A DNA stretch of 64,000 nt. Origin: Plantago major. Lineage: Eukaryota > Streptophyta > Magnoliopsida > Lamiales > Plantaginaceae. Below are positions 11,768 to 22,899 of the stretch, piece by piece. The stretch spans positions 59,703,677-59,767,676 of the forward strand of contig CM048839.1 of NCBI GenBank assembly GCA_026545765.1, read 5' to 3'. Below the pieces are notes generated by a model, which worked only from the letters and a program-made list of their open reading frames with translations, was not told where the DNA came from and searched no databases. Every line of letters begins with the position of its first letter. Position 1 is the first letter of the stretch. Both the position numbers and the translations under genes were made by a program.

Positions 11768-12247
11768 TGTGGAATTTTGTAGAATTAGTTGTATTTTAGC
11801 CAATATATATTTCACTGTTATTTTTTGTATATTGACTGTATATATTGTTTTTATTAAATTTCATATAATTTTATCTGCAAAAATCCAAAAAAATATTTTG
11901 AACATATATTTGAATTCTTCGTGACAAGGCGAATCCATAGACACCAATCTTGAATACTATTATTAGTTAAATTAATTATTTTATTCATTAAAATTAAATA
12001 TAAATTTATTAAATAAGATAAAATGAATTAATGGAATTTCAATTTAAAAAATAGAGTACTTATTAAATTAATTCAATACTACATGGAATTTTGTGGAAAT
12101 AGTTGCATTTTAACCAGTTTTTGGTATGTTGGCTGCATATATAGTTTTTGTTAAATCTCATATTAATTTATCTACAAACTCTGAGAAATATTTTTAACAT
12201 ATATTTGAATTCACCATGAAAAGACAAATCTGTAGAAACCAATCTAA

Positions 12248-12286
<39 letters not shown>

Positions 12287-12552
12287 ATTATTATTATTAT
12301 TATTATTAAATAAATTATTTCATTCACTAAAATAAAATATTAATCTCATATAACTTTATCTACAAAAATCCAAAAAATATTTTTAACATATATTTGAATT
12401 TGTCATGACAAGACGAATCAATAAACACCAATCATGGATACTATTATTAATTACATAAATTATTTTATTCATTAAAATAAACTATAAATTAATTAAATAA
12501 GGTAAAATAAAATAATGGAATTTTAAAAATTAAAAGTGACTCATTAAAATAC
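11768..12552 (+). repeat. AT-rich tandem repeat, about 2.5-3 degenerate units of about 300 bp
   Basis: A landmark (CATATATTTGAATT, followed about 20 bp later by ACACCAATC or its variant) recurs near 11902, 12200 and 12388. The flanking TTATTTTATTCATTAAAAT and GGTAAAAT stretches recur too. Unit two contains a TTA microsatellite. No coding content. It starts close to the truncated 3' end of the outer copia element. Confidence 0.7.
12247..12308 (+). repeat. (ATT)n microsatellite
   Basis: About 20 ATT triplets with one AT interruption, inside unit two of the AT-rich tandem repeat. Confidence 0.95.
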
Positions 12553-13400
12553 ATTATAAATAATTAACGTAGCATCAAGCGTTCAAAGAGAGACTCATTT
12601 TCAATAGTTTAGCATCACATATTCTGGACAAACTAAAATGTATGATTATTTTGATTCGCCTCATATATATGCATACAGCCATACCATTTGTGCACTTTCG
12701 GTTATTCTGGGCACTTTCGTATATTTTTTTACTATACTCTAAAGTTGATGGTTTACTTTGGAGCAATATGCATGTGCATAAATGATACTTGAGCGCTATC
12801 TAATTACTTTGACATTTTCTAATACAAAATTAATGTAAAAAGATATTCATTTTAAATGGCAATGTAGAATTTAAAATTTTGTTAACTCTATACGTTTCTT
12901 TTTATTTTTGAATTTAGGTTTCGACTTTTCTTTAAATATTTATGTATGAGAGATAATGCATAATCCTAGGAGATAGTGAATAAAGTAGAAGAGTTGAGAA
13001 GGTAAAGAATAAAGTAAAAAAAAATTCAATTTTTTGGCATGTGAAGATGAGATCTATCCATATATTATACAGACCAGATTTTATCATCAATTCTAACTAT
13101 AAGGTAAAGAATCAGTTTTTATTATCCTAGACGTGCTCTTTTCTGTTCCAAAAGATAGAAGAGATATACGTGAGCTAATTGGTGGTGTGTTGATCTTTAC
13201 ATGTTTATCAACAACATTTTACCTGTGAAGACTTTCAATATTCTTTCCTTTATGTATAAAATTCGATCGGTAGGATGATGTATAAGGGTTCTCTTCTCTA
13301 CGGTCTCTGATTGGAAGGACTGGCTCTATCTCTAGGCGGGAAAACTCTCTTCTATCTTCTCTGTACTTTCTTCATTCATAACGGTCCGGGGTTTGTACAC
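12553..13400. other. AT-rich intergenic stretch, nothing recognised
   Basis: No ORF of recognisable family, no clear repeat boundary and no RNA gene seen. Confidence 0.5.
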
Positions 13401-13690
13401 CATGTGAAATTATGTTTGTAGAACAATAATTTTTGTGTCTTTGGTGGAGTGACACATACCACCGCGAGGTTGTCGGGAACCGGTGGGTTGAAAAAATAAT
13501 CGTACCGCGGGGGTTGTTGGGATGGGGGGAGGGGTTGTTGTGGGAAAAAAAAGACAATCAACCATCTGAAATTATGTTTGTAGAATAATAATTTTTGAGT
13601 CTTTGGTGGGGCACCGCGGGGTTGTTGGGAACTGATGGGTTGGAAAAACAACCGTAACATGTGAAATTATGTTTGTATAAATTTTTTTTT
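13401..13690 (+). repeat. Short tandem repeat, about 2.3 units
   Basis: The landmark TGAAATTATGTTTGTA recurs near 13405, 13566 and 13661, twice followed by AATAATTTTTG.GTCTTTGGTGG. A GC-rich segment containing GGTTGTTGGGA-like words recurs between landmarks. Unit length is about 160 and 95 bp. Function unknown. Confidence 0.7.
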
Positions 13691-14026
13691 TTTTTTTGTG
13701 TATGCTTGGGTTGTTGGAAACAACACTATTGATTGTGTTGTATACTTTTTTATTTTATTTTGGTTCCGTTTGAGGGATATAATTTTTTATAAAAAAACAT
13801 GTACCTGTTACTAATTAACAAGTCGACTACGGTATGACCCTATTTTTACATTTTCTGTAATTAACCTAAATAAACACTCAATGATATAATATTTGATGAA
13901 GAAGGACTACCGACTGACACCACGATCAACGTTATTCACATAAATTTGACTACCTTATTTTCTCGATTAATTTATTTTATCAACCCCCTTCTATTTGGTT
14001 AGTACTAGTATTACATTATACTAAGT

Positions 14027-14386
14027 GTGTGTTTGCAAATGCTTTTACTAGTGCTTTTTTGTCTGCTTTTGTTAAAAGTTGATTAAAGTTGATTTTAAGC
14101 AAAAGTCATTAGTGTTTGATATATTATACAAAAAACAGTTTAAAGTTGTAAAAGCATAAGTTTTAGTATTTGCAAAAATTAATTTAATTAGTTGATTTTA
14201 ATTGGAAAAAAAGCTACTATCTGCTTAAAGCAGATAGAAGCACCTATTGGGTTGCTTCTTAGCTTCTGGCGGTTACCTGCTTTTTTCCAGAGAAGTTGCA
14301 GCAGAAGTTGTAATATAAAACACTAAAAAACTACTTTTGATTCTTCAAAAGCACAAAAGAACTTTTTTTAAGCATTTGCAAACACA
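14027..14386. mobile_element. hAT-like MITE, about 360 bp
   Basis: Inverted ends read TGTGTTTGCAAATGCTT (left, from 14028) and the reverse complement (right, ending 14386). The interior has no coding capacity and is rich in AAAAGC/GCTTTT. The flanking octamers TACTAAGT and AGCTAAGT match at 6 of 8 positions, a degraded 8-bp target duplication as expected for hAT. Superfamily is inferred from end sequence and duplication length. Confidence 0.7.
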
Positions 14387-14399
14387 AGCTAAGTCTTAT

Positions 14400-16121
14400 A
14401 AAAGTACTACTACATTTGAAGAGTCCATAGAAACCCCTAGTTTCTCATGAAACTTGTCTAGTTTTTTAATGTTTGTCATTTTGCCCTTATTTTTTTCGCG
14501 GATCCTCTCGCGGGTTGGATTTTTGGAATCTGGATCTGGATCAAGCGATTTTCATTATCTGGATTTAGTATAAAAGGCTCTTTTTCCCGTTTTTATTTCA
14601 TTTCTCTTCGTCTAGTTGACAGAAAATGACGGTTTCTCCCAATTTTGGGTGAAATTTTTCACTCGCGAAGAAACCTAAATCCAAATCAGATCAAGCAAAA
14701 GAGGAATCGCATGTCAAAGAGGAGCATGTGTGGACTATCATAGCTTAAAGATTGATACGGATTTGCGGTTAGATCGAAGATCGAACGAAGTTTTCTGGAT
14801 CTGTGATGGTATTTTTCAAGCTCATTTATTCATGTTGATTTCTTCCGTCTGCCACTAATAATGTCTGCATAATTTCAACTATCTAACTCTCAATTTCCTA
14901 TAGCAAGGTGAGGTTGCGGAGAACGAGATCTGGATCCGAATGTTCGACTGTTGGCAAAAGACCTGGATGAGGAATGACGGTTGTTGGCGAAGGTGCGAGA
15001 GCTGGATGAAGAGCTATTGTGAGCCTGAAATTGTCCGCTATAAGGTATGTGAGCCGATCTCTCTCTCGGTTCGTGTAATGATTGATGAGACAAAGTATTA
15101 GTTGATCTACTGCAAGGCTAGCGTGCGAGTCTCTGTTCAGAGATGTAAAATGAGAAGCTGCTAAAGTTACTGTTATATGGCATAATGATTGATGAGAACA
15201 TGTAGTATTAGCTAACTTGGCATGTGTGCTGCCATTTAGTTACTATTTTCTACAGCAATTTGTTGTAGACATCAAATTTAACTAATAGAGTAGTTTGCTT
15301 ATACTTGTTTCAAAATTGTTGTTCGATCTGTTTATTTTACTTTGCTTTTGGTTGCTTACTGCTTTATATATGATGCCTCTTGGAATATATTGTGGTGATT
15401 CCATATGCATATGCCTATAGTTTGTACCTACAATTTACCGAATTAGCACTCATAAGTTTGATTTGCCTATAATTGTCTAATTTTTTTTTTGTATAAATGG
15501 TCTATGTTTTAGTAGAAATTGTCTATGTTGTTCGTTGTTGCTGGTTTAGCTTTTTTGTATAAATTGTCTATGTTTTAGTATAAATTGTCTAGTTTTTTGT
15601 ATAAATGGTCTATGTTTTAGTAGAAATTGTCTATGTTGTTCGTTGTTGCTGGTGTAGTTTTTTTGCTTGTGCAGTTAGTTGTCTAGGTTTTAGTACGTAT
15701 TGTCTAGTTTTTAACATGCATCATCTACTTTTTATGATTTTTAGATTTGCTATGTGGTTGTGTACACTGTATATGTTTTTGGTGGGGATTTGTTGTTTGT
15801 TTGAATTTTTTGTAAAATTGTCTAGTTTTTAACATATATTGTCTACTTTTTAATGTTTTTACAGCTTTTTGTGTGACGTTGTCTAGTTTTTAACATATAT
15901 TGTCTAGTTTTTATGTAAATACCTTTTAGCTTTTAACAAATATGGTCTAGTTTTTAACAATATTTGTCTAGTTTTTCATGTTATATCTTTTTGTTGTGCA
16001 GTTGTGTTGAACTGTCTAGTTTTTAGTATGTATTGTGTAGTTTTTCATATAAACTATATAGTTTTTAATATGTGTTGATTGGACTGATAATCTTAGTACT
16101 TCTGACTGTGGTGTTTTTCAG
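14400..16121 (+). other. Repeat-filled segment upstream of Ulp1-like exons
   Basis: It holds a TATA-like TATAAAAGG (near 14571) and, from about 15470, many degenerate copies of TGTCTAGTTTTTA. A block of about 55 bp (15493-15551) is repeated at 15598-15656. No earlier protease exon could be recognised. Confidence 0.45.
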
Positions 16122-16790
16122 ATGAAGCATATGGAGCTGTTCCAAGGAACTCCTTTTCCTTGCAAGGATCTAATGCAGGTATGTACTAGTTTATTATGTT
16201 TTTAGATAATTTTTTCCCTAAGTTTGTAGATAAATTGTGAACTTTTTGCATAATTTTTTCTGAGCTTTTGTTTTGGTTTTGTGTATTAGGTGAATCGTAG
16301 AAAATTCCTTCGTGTTGAAATTTGCTCAGCTCTTATTCTTGCTGACGCAAATGGTTTGAGATTTGATATTTTGACGAAGGTTGCATCATTTAACAAAGAA
16401 GATGCGATAAAGCAAATGAAGGAGAATGAAAAGTTGAAAAGGCTAGAAGCAAAGAAAGTTGTTGATGAAAAACTTATCAAGTTTAAAAAATGACTTGCAT
16501 AATTGTCTAGGTTTTACAACATATTGTCTAGTTTTGTAACTGAATTGTTTAGTTTTGTAAATAAATTGTCTAGTTTTAAAAATACTCACTCAGTGTAACA
16601 TAATTGTCTATACTGTCTAGTTTTTACAATATATTGTCTAGTTTATGAAAAAAAATCTCTAGTTTTTACAGATTATTAAATTTACATCATATTGTCTAGT
16701 TTTTACTTGACCCATTTTTTATTAATCAGGGTCAAAAGATCCGCGAAAAACCATCAGAAGCCAAGTCGAGAAAAAATGTATAATTGTCTA
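15470..16790 (+). repeat. Degenerate minisatellite with core TGTCTAGTTTTTA
   Basis: Twenty or more imperfect copies of ATTGTCTAGTTTTTA at irregular 20-60 bp spacing. They fill the region before, the intron-like gap within and the region after the two Ulp1-like exons. One isolated copy lies at 14455. The motif avoids the two exons. Confidence 0.8.
16122..16493 (+). pseudogene. C-terminal end of an Ulp1-like (C48) cysteine protease, two exons
   Basis: Exon 16122-16178 (19 codons, MKHMELFQGTPFPCKDLMQ) and exon 16290-16493 join in phase 0 across a GT-AG intron. The joined piece ends with EICSALILADANGLRFDIL and a Lys/Glu-rich tail. This pattern (V-M-K-x-M-E, then a C-terminal LLxxDxNxLR-type helix) is the end of plant Ulp1-like SUMO-protease domains, which are often carried by Mutator-like transposons. 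The catalytic His, Asp and Cys lie upstream in the family and are not seen, so the piece is a non-functional fragment. Family call by motif memory only. Confidence 0.55.
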
Positions 16791-17235
16791 GTTTTAGCGT
16801 TTGAAGGGGACTGACTCTCCTATATATAGGGTTCTCTCGCAAAACGGAATCATTACATTATTACCCATGAAGCGTATAATGGACAAAATTATCAGTGCTC
16901 TGAACAATCAACAACAACCATATATAGATGCTTACCCTGAATTAGGTATCTCAATTATATGGAGAAGAATAAGGGGGAAAAGCAAGAAAGATCTTGTATG
17001 CGTATTCCATAAAAGGAATTTATGGTTACATCTTTCTTATCTTTCTCTGCAAGTTTAGCACATGATTTTTGCATTGTTATTTTTCATTAATGTTGCATTA
17101 CATGTGTTTGGAAATGATCTTTTATCCTATTTTTCCATAAGCCATCAAGTTATTGTTTGCAGGTACATTTTGATTGATCATAATTCATCATGAATGGTTT
17201 AAATGTGACAAGAAAATGGATTGATACATAGCTAG
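16494..17235. other. Intergenic, no supported gene
   Basis: After the minisatellite ends (about 16790), an open frame at 16801-17058 shows no family resemblance that I know. A TATATATAG stretch lies near 16821. The sequence just before 17236 is the left target site of the solo LTR. Confidence 0.4.
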
Positions 17236-18082
17236 TGATATGAACATAAAAGTACCTCCAACGAATTAGACCTTTCTACCACTATCTAAGAACTTGAGAA
17301 ATGCTTTTAGCCACAACCAGAGATGTTGAGTCCGCCACCCAGAAGAAAAGCCCGACACAAGACAAACATAAAGTCCGGCACCAATACAGAGTTCTAGAAC
17401 ATCCTAAAGAAAAGTACCCAAAAAGCCCGACATTAAGGTCTTAACAGACTTTGGTCACTACAAAAGGTCCGCCTGCAGGAAGTCCGCCATTACTAACGTG
17501 AGATAAACGCGCCACCTACCTCCGAGACCACGTGGGGCTGTCGCCAAGCCGACAAGATCCCGGGAATTCAGACAGCTTGTCCCCCAAGCTTCCTCTATAA
17601 ATAGCCCGCATTTACTACTCATTAAGGTACGCAACCACCACTCAAAAATCTACTCTCTAACTTTCGGGTCCGAGATAACTCGATTAGCCCGTCACACAAG
17701 TTGAGTCTTAGTTCCGGACTGCCCAAGGCAGGCCGGCCCAAAAGGGTCTAACCCCTTCCTTTTGTTCCTAGGAAAAGCCCGGATCGAACCTTGCCGGCCC
17801 CTACCCGGAGACGGACCATCATTGAACTGAACTGAGAAGTGACTTATCTGGGTTCATAGCACTCCGGATCAAGCTGAAGCCGGACCCTAGATCTAGCTCA
17901 AGGACCCAGGTTTCTCTTGCCGGACCCCAACTTTGCCGGACCCCAGTTTGCCGGACCTAACTACTAAGCTCTTGCCAGACCTGCGAACTAAAACGATCCA
18001 AACCACACGACCTGACCGCTCGACTTTTCTGAACTACGCTCTTGACCCAGGAATTTGACCTAACCGGATTTACACCACATCA
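17236..18082 (+). mobile_element. Solo LTR, 847 bp, exact TSD GCTAG
   Basis: TGATATGAAC...ACACCACATCA, flanked by GCTAG at 17231-17235 and 18083-18087. It is GC-rich compared with its surroundings, with many GCCGGACC-like words, and has a TATA box (CTATAAATAG, near 17593). No internal region or partner LTR is present, so unequal LTR recombination left a solo LTR. Superfamily cannot be set without internal sequence; the GC-rich LTR suggests Ty3/gypsy. It sits just upstream of the DUF868 pseudogene. Confidence 0.92.
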
Positions 18083-18102
18083 GCTAGTATTTTATTTGAT
18101 GT

Positions 18103-19005
18103 ATGCATGATGCACAAAGGGCACCAAGAAGGATTATATTAATTGTTGAGATCGATCAACATAAACCTCGGTTGTTCATGATTTGTGATACGAATAACAA
18201 CAATCCAACAGAAAACTTTGTATCGTGCCTACACAGGGTAAAATTGGCAGGAATCTTCCATGATGTAAATGTAACATGGGCAAAGACATTAATTAGCCAC
18301 TCTCTTTACATAACAGTGGTAAACCCTCATGTCGGAAATCATTACACTTGCAAGGTTGATCTCAAAACTTTGCAGTTTTAGGGCAAAAAGGGATTAAAAA
18401 CATTTAGAGTGGACGATGACAAACGTGTAGATGTTTTTTGGGATTTGAGGTCTGCCAAGTTTAGCAACAATAGACCAGAGCCAAATGCAGACTAGTATGT
18501 CTCAATTGTATCCCAAGGAGAGCTGGTTTTGTTGCTCGGAGATCAGAAGAACGAAGGTTTTAAGAGGAGTAAGTGATGGCCACCTTGTTTGGAAGATGAC
18601 ACTTCTAATTGTTGGTTGGCCCAAAAGAAAGAAATTTTGTTTGCAAAGAGTTGTTTTTATACAAATACAAGGTTAGGCAATGGAGAAAGAGAGCACAACA
18701 TTGTAATCGAATCAGCCCTTTCAGGGCCTTCTGAACCGGAGATGTGGATAGGTATGGATGGGATTGAACAGATTCGTGTTACAAACTTACACTGGAGATT
18801 TAGAGGTAACGACACGATTTTCGTGGATAATTTTTCTGTTCAGGTTATGTGGGATGTGCATGATTGGCTATATAACTGCCAACATCAAGGGGGTACTGTC
18901 GCCATTTTCATATTTCGGCAAGGTTCCGAACATGAGTTTGACCATCAAGAGACGATAGACAACTGTTCATTCTCGCATTTTCTTTAAGCCTGGAAGACTC
19001 AATAA
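18103..19005 (+). pseudogene. DUF868 family pseudogene
   Basis: One reading frame runs from about 18103 to a stop at 19003-19005 with no frameshift but four in-frame stops (18379, 18493, 18574 and 18985). It keeps DUF868 landmarks: VTWAKTLISHSLYI, NHYTCKVDLK, RVDVFWDLRSAKFS, EMWIGMDGI and VMWDVHDWLYNC. In this plant family the first stop replaces a conserved Trp (TGG to TAG) and the last replaces a Tyr in the L-Y-A-W-K ending. DUF868 proteins have no established biochemical role. The N-terminus is not recognisable. It could be a retained gene fragment or a processed copy; no introns were seen. Confidence 0.85.
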
Positions 19006-19972
19006 CCAAACACTAGCTGATTCATTACATGTTTGATTATTTACACACCATGTAATATTACATATAGTTTTGTAAGACTCTATTTACGTAGCAAAAAAGG
19101 CAAAAGAAAGTTCATTATGGCGTTCCAACCCGAATTCCAAAGAGGCTCATGTAATACAAGTAGCTTATTGTTGTGATAAAGAATGAATAATTAATAAAAG
19201 TGGGGACCATAAATTGAATGAAATGGAATTTGTTAAGAGGATAATGGAAAACTTTTAGTAAAGTCGTAAATATGCATTTGTTATGATGATAATGGCATTT
19301 TCATAAATTGAATGAAATGGAATGTTCCAAATTCACATAGAAACTTAAAATGATAAAATTGAACAAACATTTTTTATCAGTCAGACCACAATTTTTCCAA
19401 AAAAAAAAAATCCAGTTTCACTTCCCAAAACTACCACTTTAAAAAACCAGTGTAAACCGTTAAAACCACCCGGTTTTTGTCACAATAACTAGTTCGACCG
19501 ACCAACCACTAATCCACTCTATAAATTGCCTTCCTCAACCTTATATGGGATAAAAATATGAATATTATAATTTGAATAAATTTCATTGCAGGCAATAAAA
19601 TGACAAATACATTTGCATTTATCTTTACTTTTTATGCTATTTTTTTATAAAAAAATTATAGTATTTCTTTTATTTCAACATTTAATCTCTTATAAGTAAC
19701 AAGAACTCCGAATTAATTATTTCATGTAAAAAAAACGAAATTGTTCAAGCAGTTACTAGACCGGTCAAAGCGGTTGGTTACATCCTTTCAGTTCACCTTC
19801 AAGTCTGATTTTGAACGATGGCTGAGGCCTGAGAGAGTACACACACAATGCTATTATTAATATTAAATAAATCAAAATATGCATTGTGATAATATAAACT
19901 CCTAAATATTAGAGATGGTTTGTTTGAGGTGAGAAGAAAAAGGATCCAATTCACTAAATTAGTTTTTAGATA
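19006..19972. other. Intergenic, nothing recognised
   Basis: AT-rich. A short repeat (TAAATTGAATGAAATGGAAT) occurs near 19211 and 19307. No gene seen. Confidence 0.5.
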
Positions 19973-19974
19973 TA

Positions 19975-20225
19975 CTCCCTCCGTCCCGGAGAACTTCATA
20001 CATTAGGGTTAGCGCGCAGTTTTATGTAAAAAGTTAAAATAATGATAGAATATAGAAAAGGTGGGAAAAAGTGTACTTTTAGTGGCAAAATGTGTAATTT
20101 GAGTTTAAATTTGAGATTGTTTATTATTTGTTGGATGTGGGATAGCTTCCTTTTTTGGTAATGTATGAAGTTCTGTGGGACAGCTAAAAATGGCAAATGT
20201 ATGAAGTTCTGCGGGACAGAGGGAG
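19975..20225. mobile_element. Stowaway-type MITE, 251 bp, TSD TA
   Basis: Ends are CTCCCTCCGTCCC and its reverse complement GGGACAGAGGGAG, flanked by TA on both sides (19973-19974, 20226-20227). These are classical Stowaway (Tc1/mariner) ends. Subterminal GAACTTCATAC and ATGAAGTTCT extend the inverted repeat. The interior is noncoding. Confidence 0.95.
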
Positions 20226-20227
20226 TA

Positions 20228-20919
20228 TATTTTATTTGGGCTCTTCTATGGTCAGCCAGCTTCGCTATGCCTCACAATAGTCAATTGATTATAAACAATT
20301 AGATTTGTTATCTAACGGTCCATATCAAATCTCCAAATTCTGTAAAGCGATCGTCGTATTGGCTATTTTTTTAATTTTAGTATTTTTACATTCAATTGAA
20401 TAAATGTGTCGATTTTTTATTGGATGCCTGTTGTTAGGTAGTGCGTAAGCCTGCCTGACCGTAGAAACGCTCATTTTATACGTTATCATTTTCATTTTAT
20501 TGGTTTGAGCTGAGCGTACCATAAGTGCTTAGGTGTATTAAATTGTTGTCATTTTCATTTATTCATTGTTTATTTTATGTTATTGGTTATTTCTTATTCT
20601 TTTTCGTTATTATTTTATTTAGCATACTATACGTGCGTTTGTGTGTTGAATTGGTGTTGTCAATCATTTTTTTTCTTATTTCAATTTATTTTATAATCTA
20701 TGTTAAGTATTATTCATTATCACTTTGATTTTATTGGTTTGAGTGTAAAATTTATGCTTACGTGCATTGAATGTTGTTCTCATATTTTGATGGAACTTGC
20801 TTTACGGTCCATCACCATCTCGTCTTAGCGAGCGTTAGTGTGAATATAAAGGCACACAGAACGTCCAATTATATTTATCCCAATTATTTAGTTTACTTAT
20901 TTTGTTATTTCAATTAATT
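20228..20919. other. Intergenic, nothing recognised
   Basis: A phrase TTTTATTGGTTTGAG is repeated near 20496 and 20730 with similar flanks. No gene seen. Confidence 0.4.
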
Positions 20920-21326
20920 TGTTACTTATTTAGGTTAAAGAATCCTATTTTGGCCAGAGATCTAGAAGAAGGCAACTGCTAGATTCTTTCTTGATAATAA
21001 GGCGAGTAGATTTATTAGGATCTTTTAATTATTTCAGTATATATTTTAGAGATCTAGACTACCTAAATTATCCTGTCAGGTAGCTAGTATAAATAGTACC
21101 ATTAGGGGGCTTAACCCTAATCTGTTTATGATTAATGAATTATCTTCCCATTGAATAAGCGTGTATACCACAAAAGCGTGCTGCGTCACAAGATCTCTAC
21201 TCTTGTGATTGATTTTCCTATTTCTCTTCTTAATTCGTGCTAAGATTCTACTTGGAGGTCGTTCACATGTACAAATCGCAATCTAATTCGCGTTCTGAAT
21301 TAGCCATGGAACCCAGGGTTCCAACA
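20920..21326 (+). repeat. 5' LTR of a truncated copia-like element
   Basis: The right boundary is clear: CCAACA is followed by a primer binding site. The left boundary (TGTTACTTATTT) is a guess. A TATA box (AGTATAAATAG) lies near 21088. No matching 3' LTR is in the window. Confidence 0.6.
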
Positions 21327-21675
21327 CATGGCATTAGAGCCGAGTTACACGCTTCCACCAAACGGAGGATTCGTCGGGTTGAAGAAGCAACGGATCAGAT
21401 CAGGACGGCGGAATAAAGAAGGAACCCGATTCGGAATTTTTAGTTCGGTCAATTTTGAAAGAGAAGGGAGGAGCTATGGATGAGATGGGGGTTAAGGGAA
21501 GAGGAAATAGGGATGGTGGAGAGCAATTCGAGAGGAGGACAGGAAAGGAAGAATTGGATCTCGAAAGGATCTTCAATGGCTGCCAAAACTCCATGGAAGC
21601 CAAGAGGAGGAAGAAGCCGACCAGGTCGGGTCGCTTTATATACGGGCCGAACCGCAACCCAAATTTACCTCCTAT
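21327..21675 (+). other. Primer binding site and leader of the truncated LTR element
   Basis: TGGCATTAGAGCC (about 21329) resembles the initiator tRNA-Met primer site. The leader is purine-rich with a weak open frame and no Gag motif. It is cut at 21675 by the CACTA element and appears to continue after 26692. Confidence 0.5.
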
Positions 21676-21699
21676 CACTACAACAAAACAGGCTTTTTA

Positions 21700-21866
21700 C
21701 AACGGTTTACATCCGTCGCTAATCAATAGAAACCGTCATAAATCACTTCGGCGACGGTTATTATCAGTCAGACAACCGTCGCTAAAAGAGGCGTCGTTTT
21801 TATGTTTTTGCATAAAATTACCGTCGCTAAAGGTTTTTTGGGACGCTTGACAACCGTCGCCAAAAG
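21700..21866. promoter_or_regulatory. Left subterminal repeats of the CACTA element
   Basis: Five or more copies of (A)CCGTCGC(T/C)AA in both orientations within 165 bp. In En/Spm elements such repeats bind the regulatory transposase protein. Confidence 0.75.
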
Positions 21867-21900
21867 TAATAGGAAATTAAAAAAAATCAAAAAGCTACGA

Positions 21901-21948
21901 ATCTAACCCTAAACCCTAACATTAGGCCATTAGGGTTTAGGGTTAGAT
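21901..21948. repeat. Telomere-like perfect inverted repeat
   Basis: Two 19-bp arms (21901-21919 and 21930-21948), perfectly complementary and built from plant telomere units (CCCTAAA / TTTAGGG), are separated by 10 bp. It lies just inside the left end of the CACTA element. Confidence 0.9.
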
Positions 21949-22899
21949 TTTCAGAATCGCCAGGGTTTATAAATTTGATTTAAACCCTGATGTTTTTCAA
22001 ATTTGCATAAACGGCGAGGGTTTATAAATATTCTCATATTAATCCTCCAAATTAATAATAGCACAAAAATGGCCCATATAATTACATATTTCTACATAAA
22101 AAATTAGAAAATAAAGAACAATTAATATAAATCATCATAAAATCACATAAATACACCATAAAATTACAGATCTCTATAGAAAAAATTCAAAAAACTAAAA
22201 AAGAATTATAAAAAAAATTATAATGCTATCAAAATACCCCATAAGCTTGCTGAATTCTAATAAAATTTCAACATTACAAGAAATATTGCCTTCAGAATCT
22301 AAACACACCAACATGATGAGAACAATATATTTAATAATCCATCTGTTTTCATCCAATTCAACAATGTTAAAAGAGAGATGATATACTCGTGTCGAGGCTA
22401 ACATTTAAGCGACATGAAGGCAGATCATACCTGTCATATTCATCACAAAAAGTCAGTTTTTTATCAATCAGCATAAACATATAGGAGTATGCCATTTTTA
22501 ATCTTTCATTTGTGAAAGAAAACATAGAAAAATCATTGTAATAAACATGATCAGGCAGTTTTACAACAATAATTAAAGCTAAGATTGTTACTGGATCAGA
22601 CAACAAAGTGTTGTTACGAGACATCATGTTTTGTGATTACACAAGTTCAGTAACTATGATCGTGATTACGATTCTATAAATTCCAGAGATTATACAAGTC
22701 CAAAAATCAGACAGCAAAGTACTTATGACGTCTGAAGCTATAAAATCATGTTCATGCTAAAAAGCGATACAAGCACTTCCCTTATTGTTGACATAAACGC
22801 AGAAGTGCTTCAAAAATTTTAGCGTATGCTTTATTTTGGAATTTCAGAAATTTAAATACACAATTTTTCTAAAGGAAGAAAAGAAAATAGGATGCATAG

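Noticed and set aside
13372-13660. Two minus-strand frames with repeated KTQKLLFYKHNF
   Set aside because: The apparent protein repeat comes from the DNA tandem repeat; no start context or family match.
15470-16790. Regular repeats considered as a CRISPR-like array
   Set aside because: Copies are degenerate, spacing is irregular and the genome is a plant.
17324-18082. Earlier choice of TGTTGAGTCC as the solo LTR start
   Set aside because: Flanks do not match there; starting at 17236 gives an exact GCTAG duplication.
20996-21200. Repeats and small frames near the copia LTR considered as a gene start
   Set aside because: Explained by LTR sequence with TATA and following primer site.
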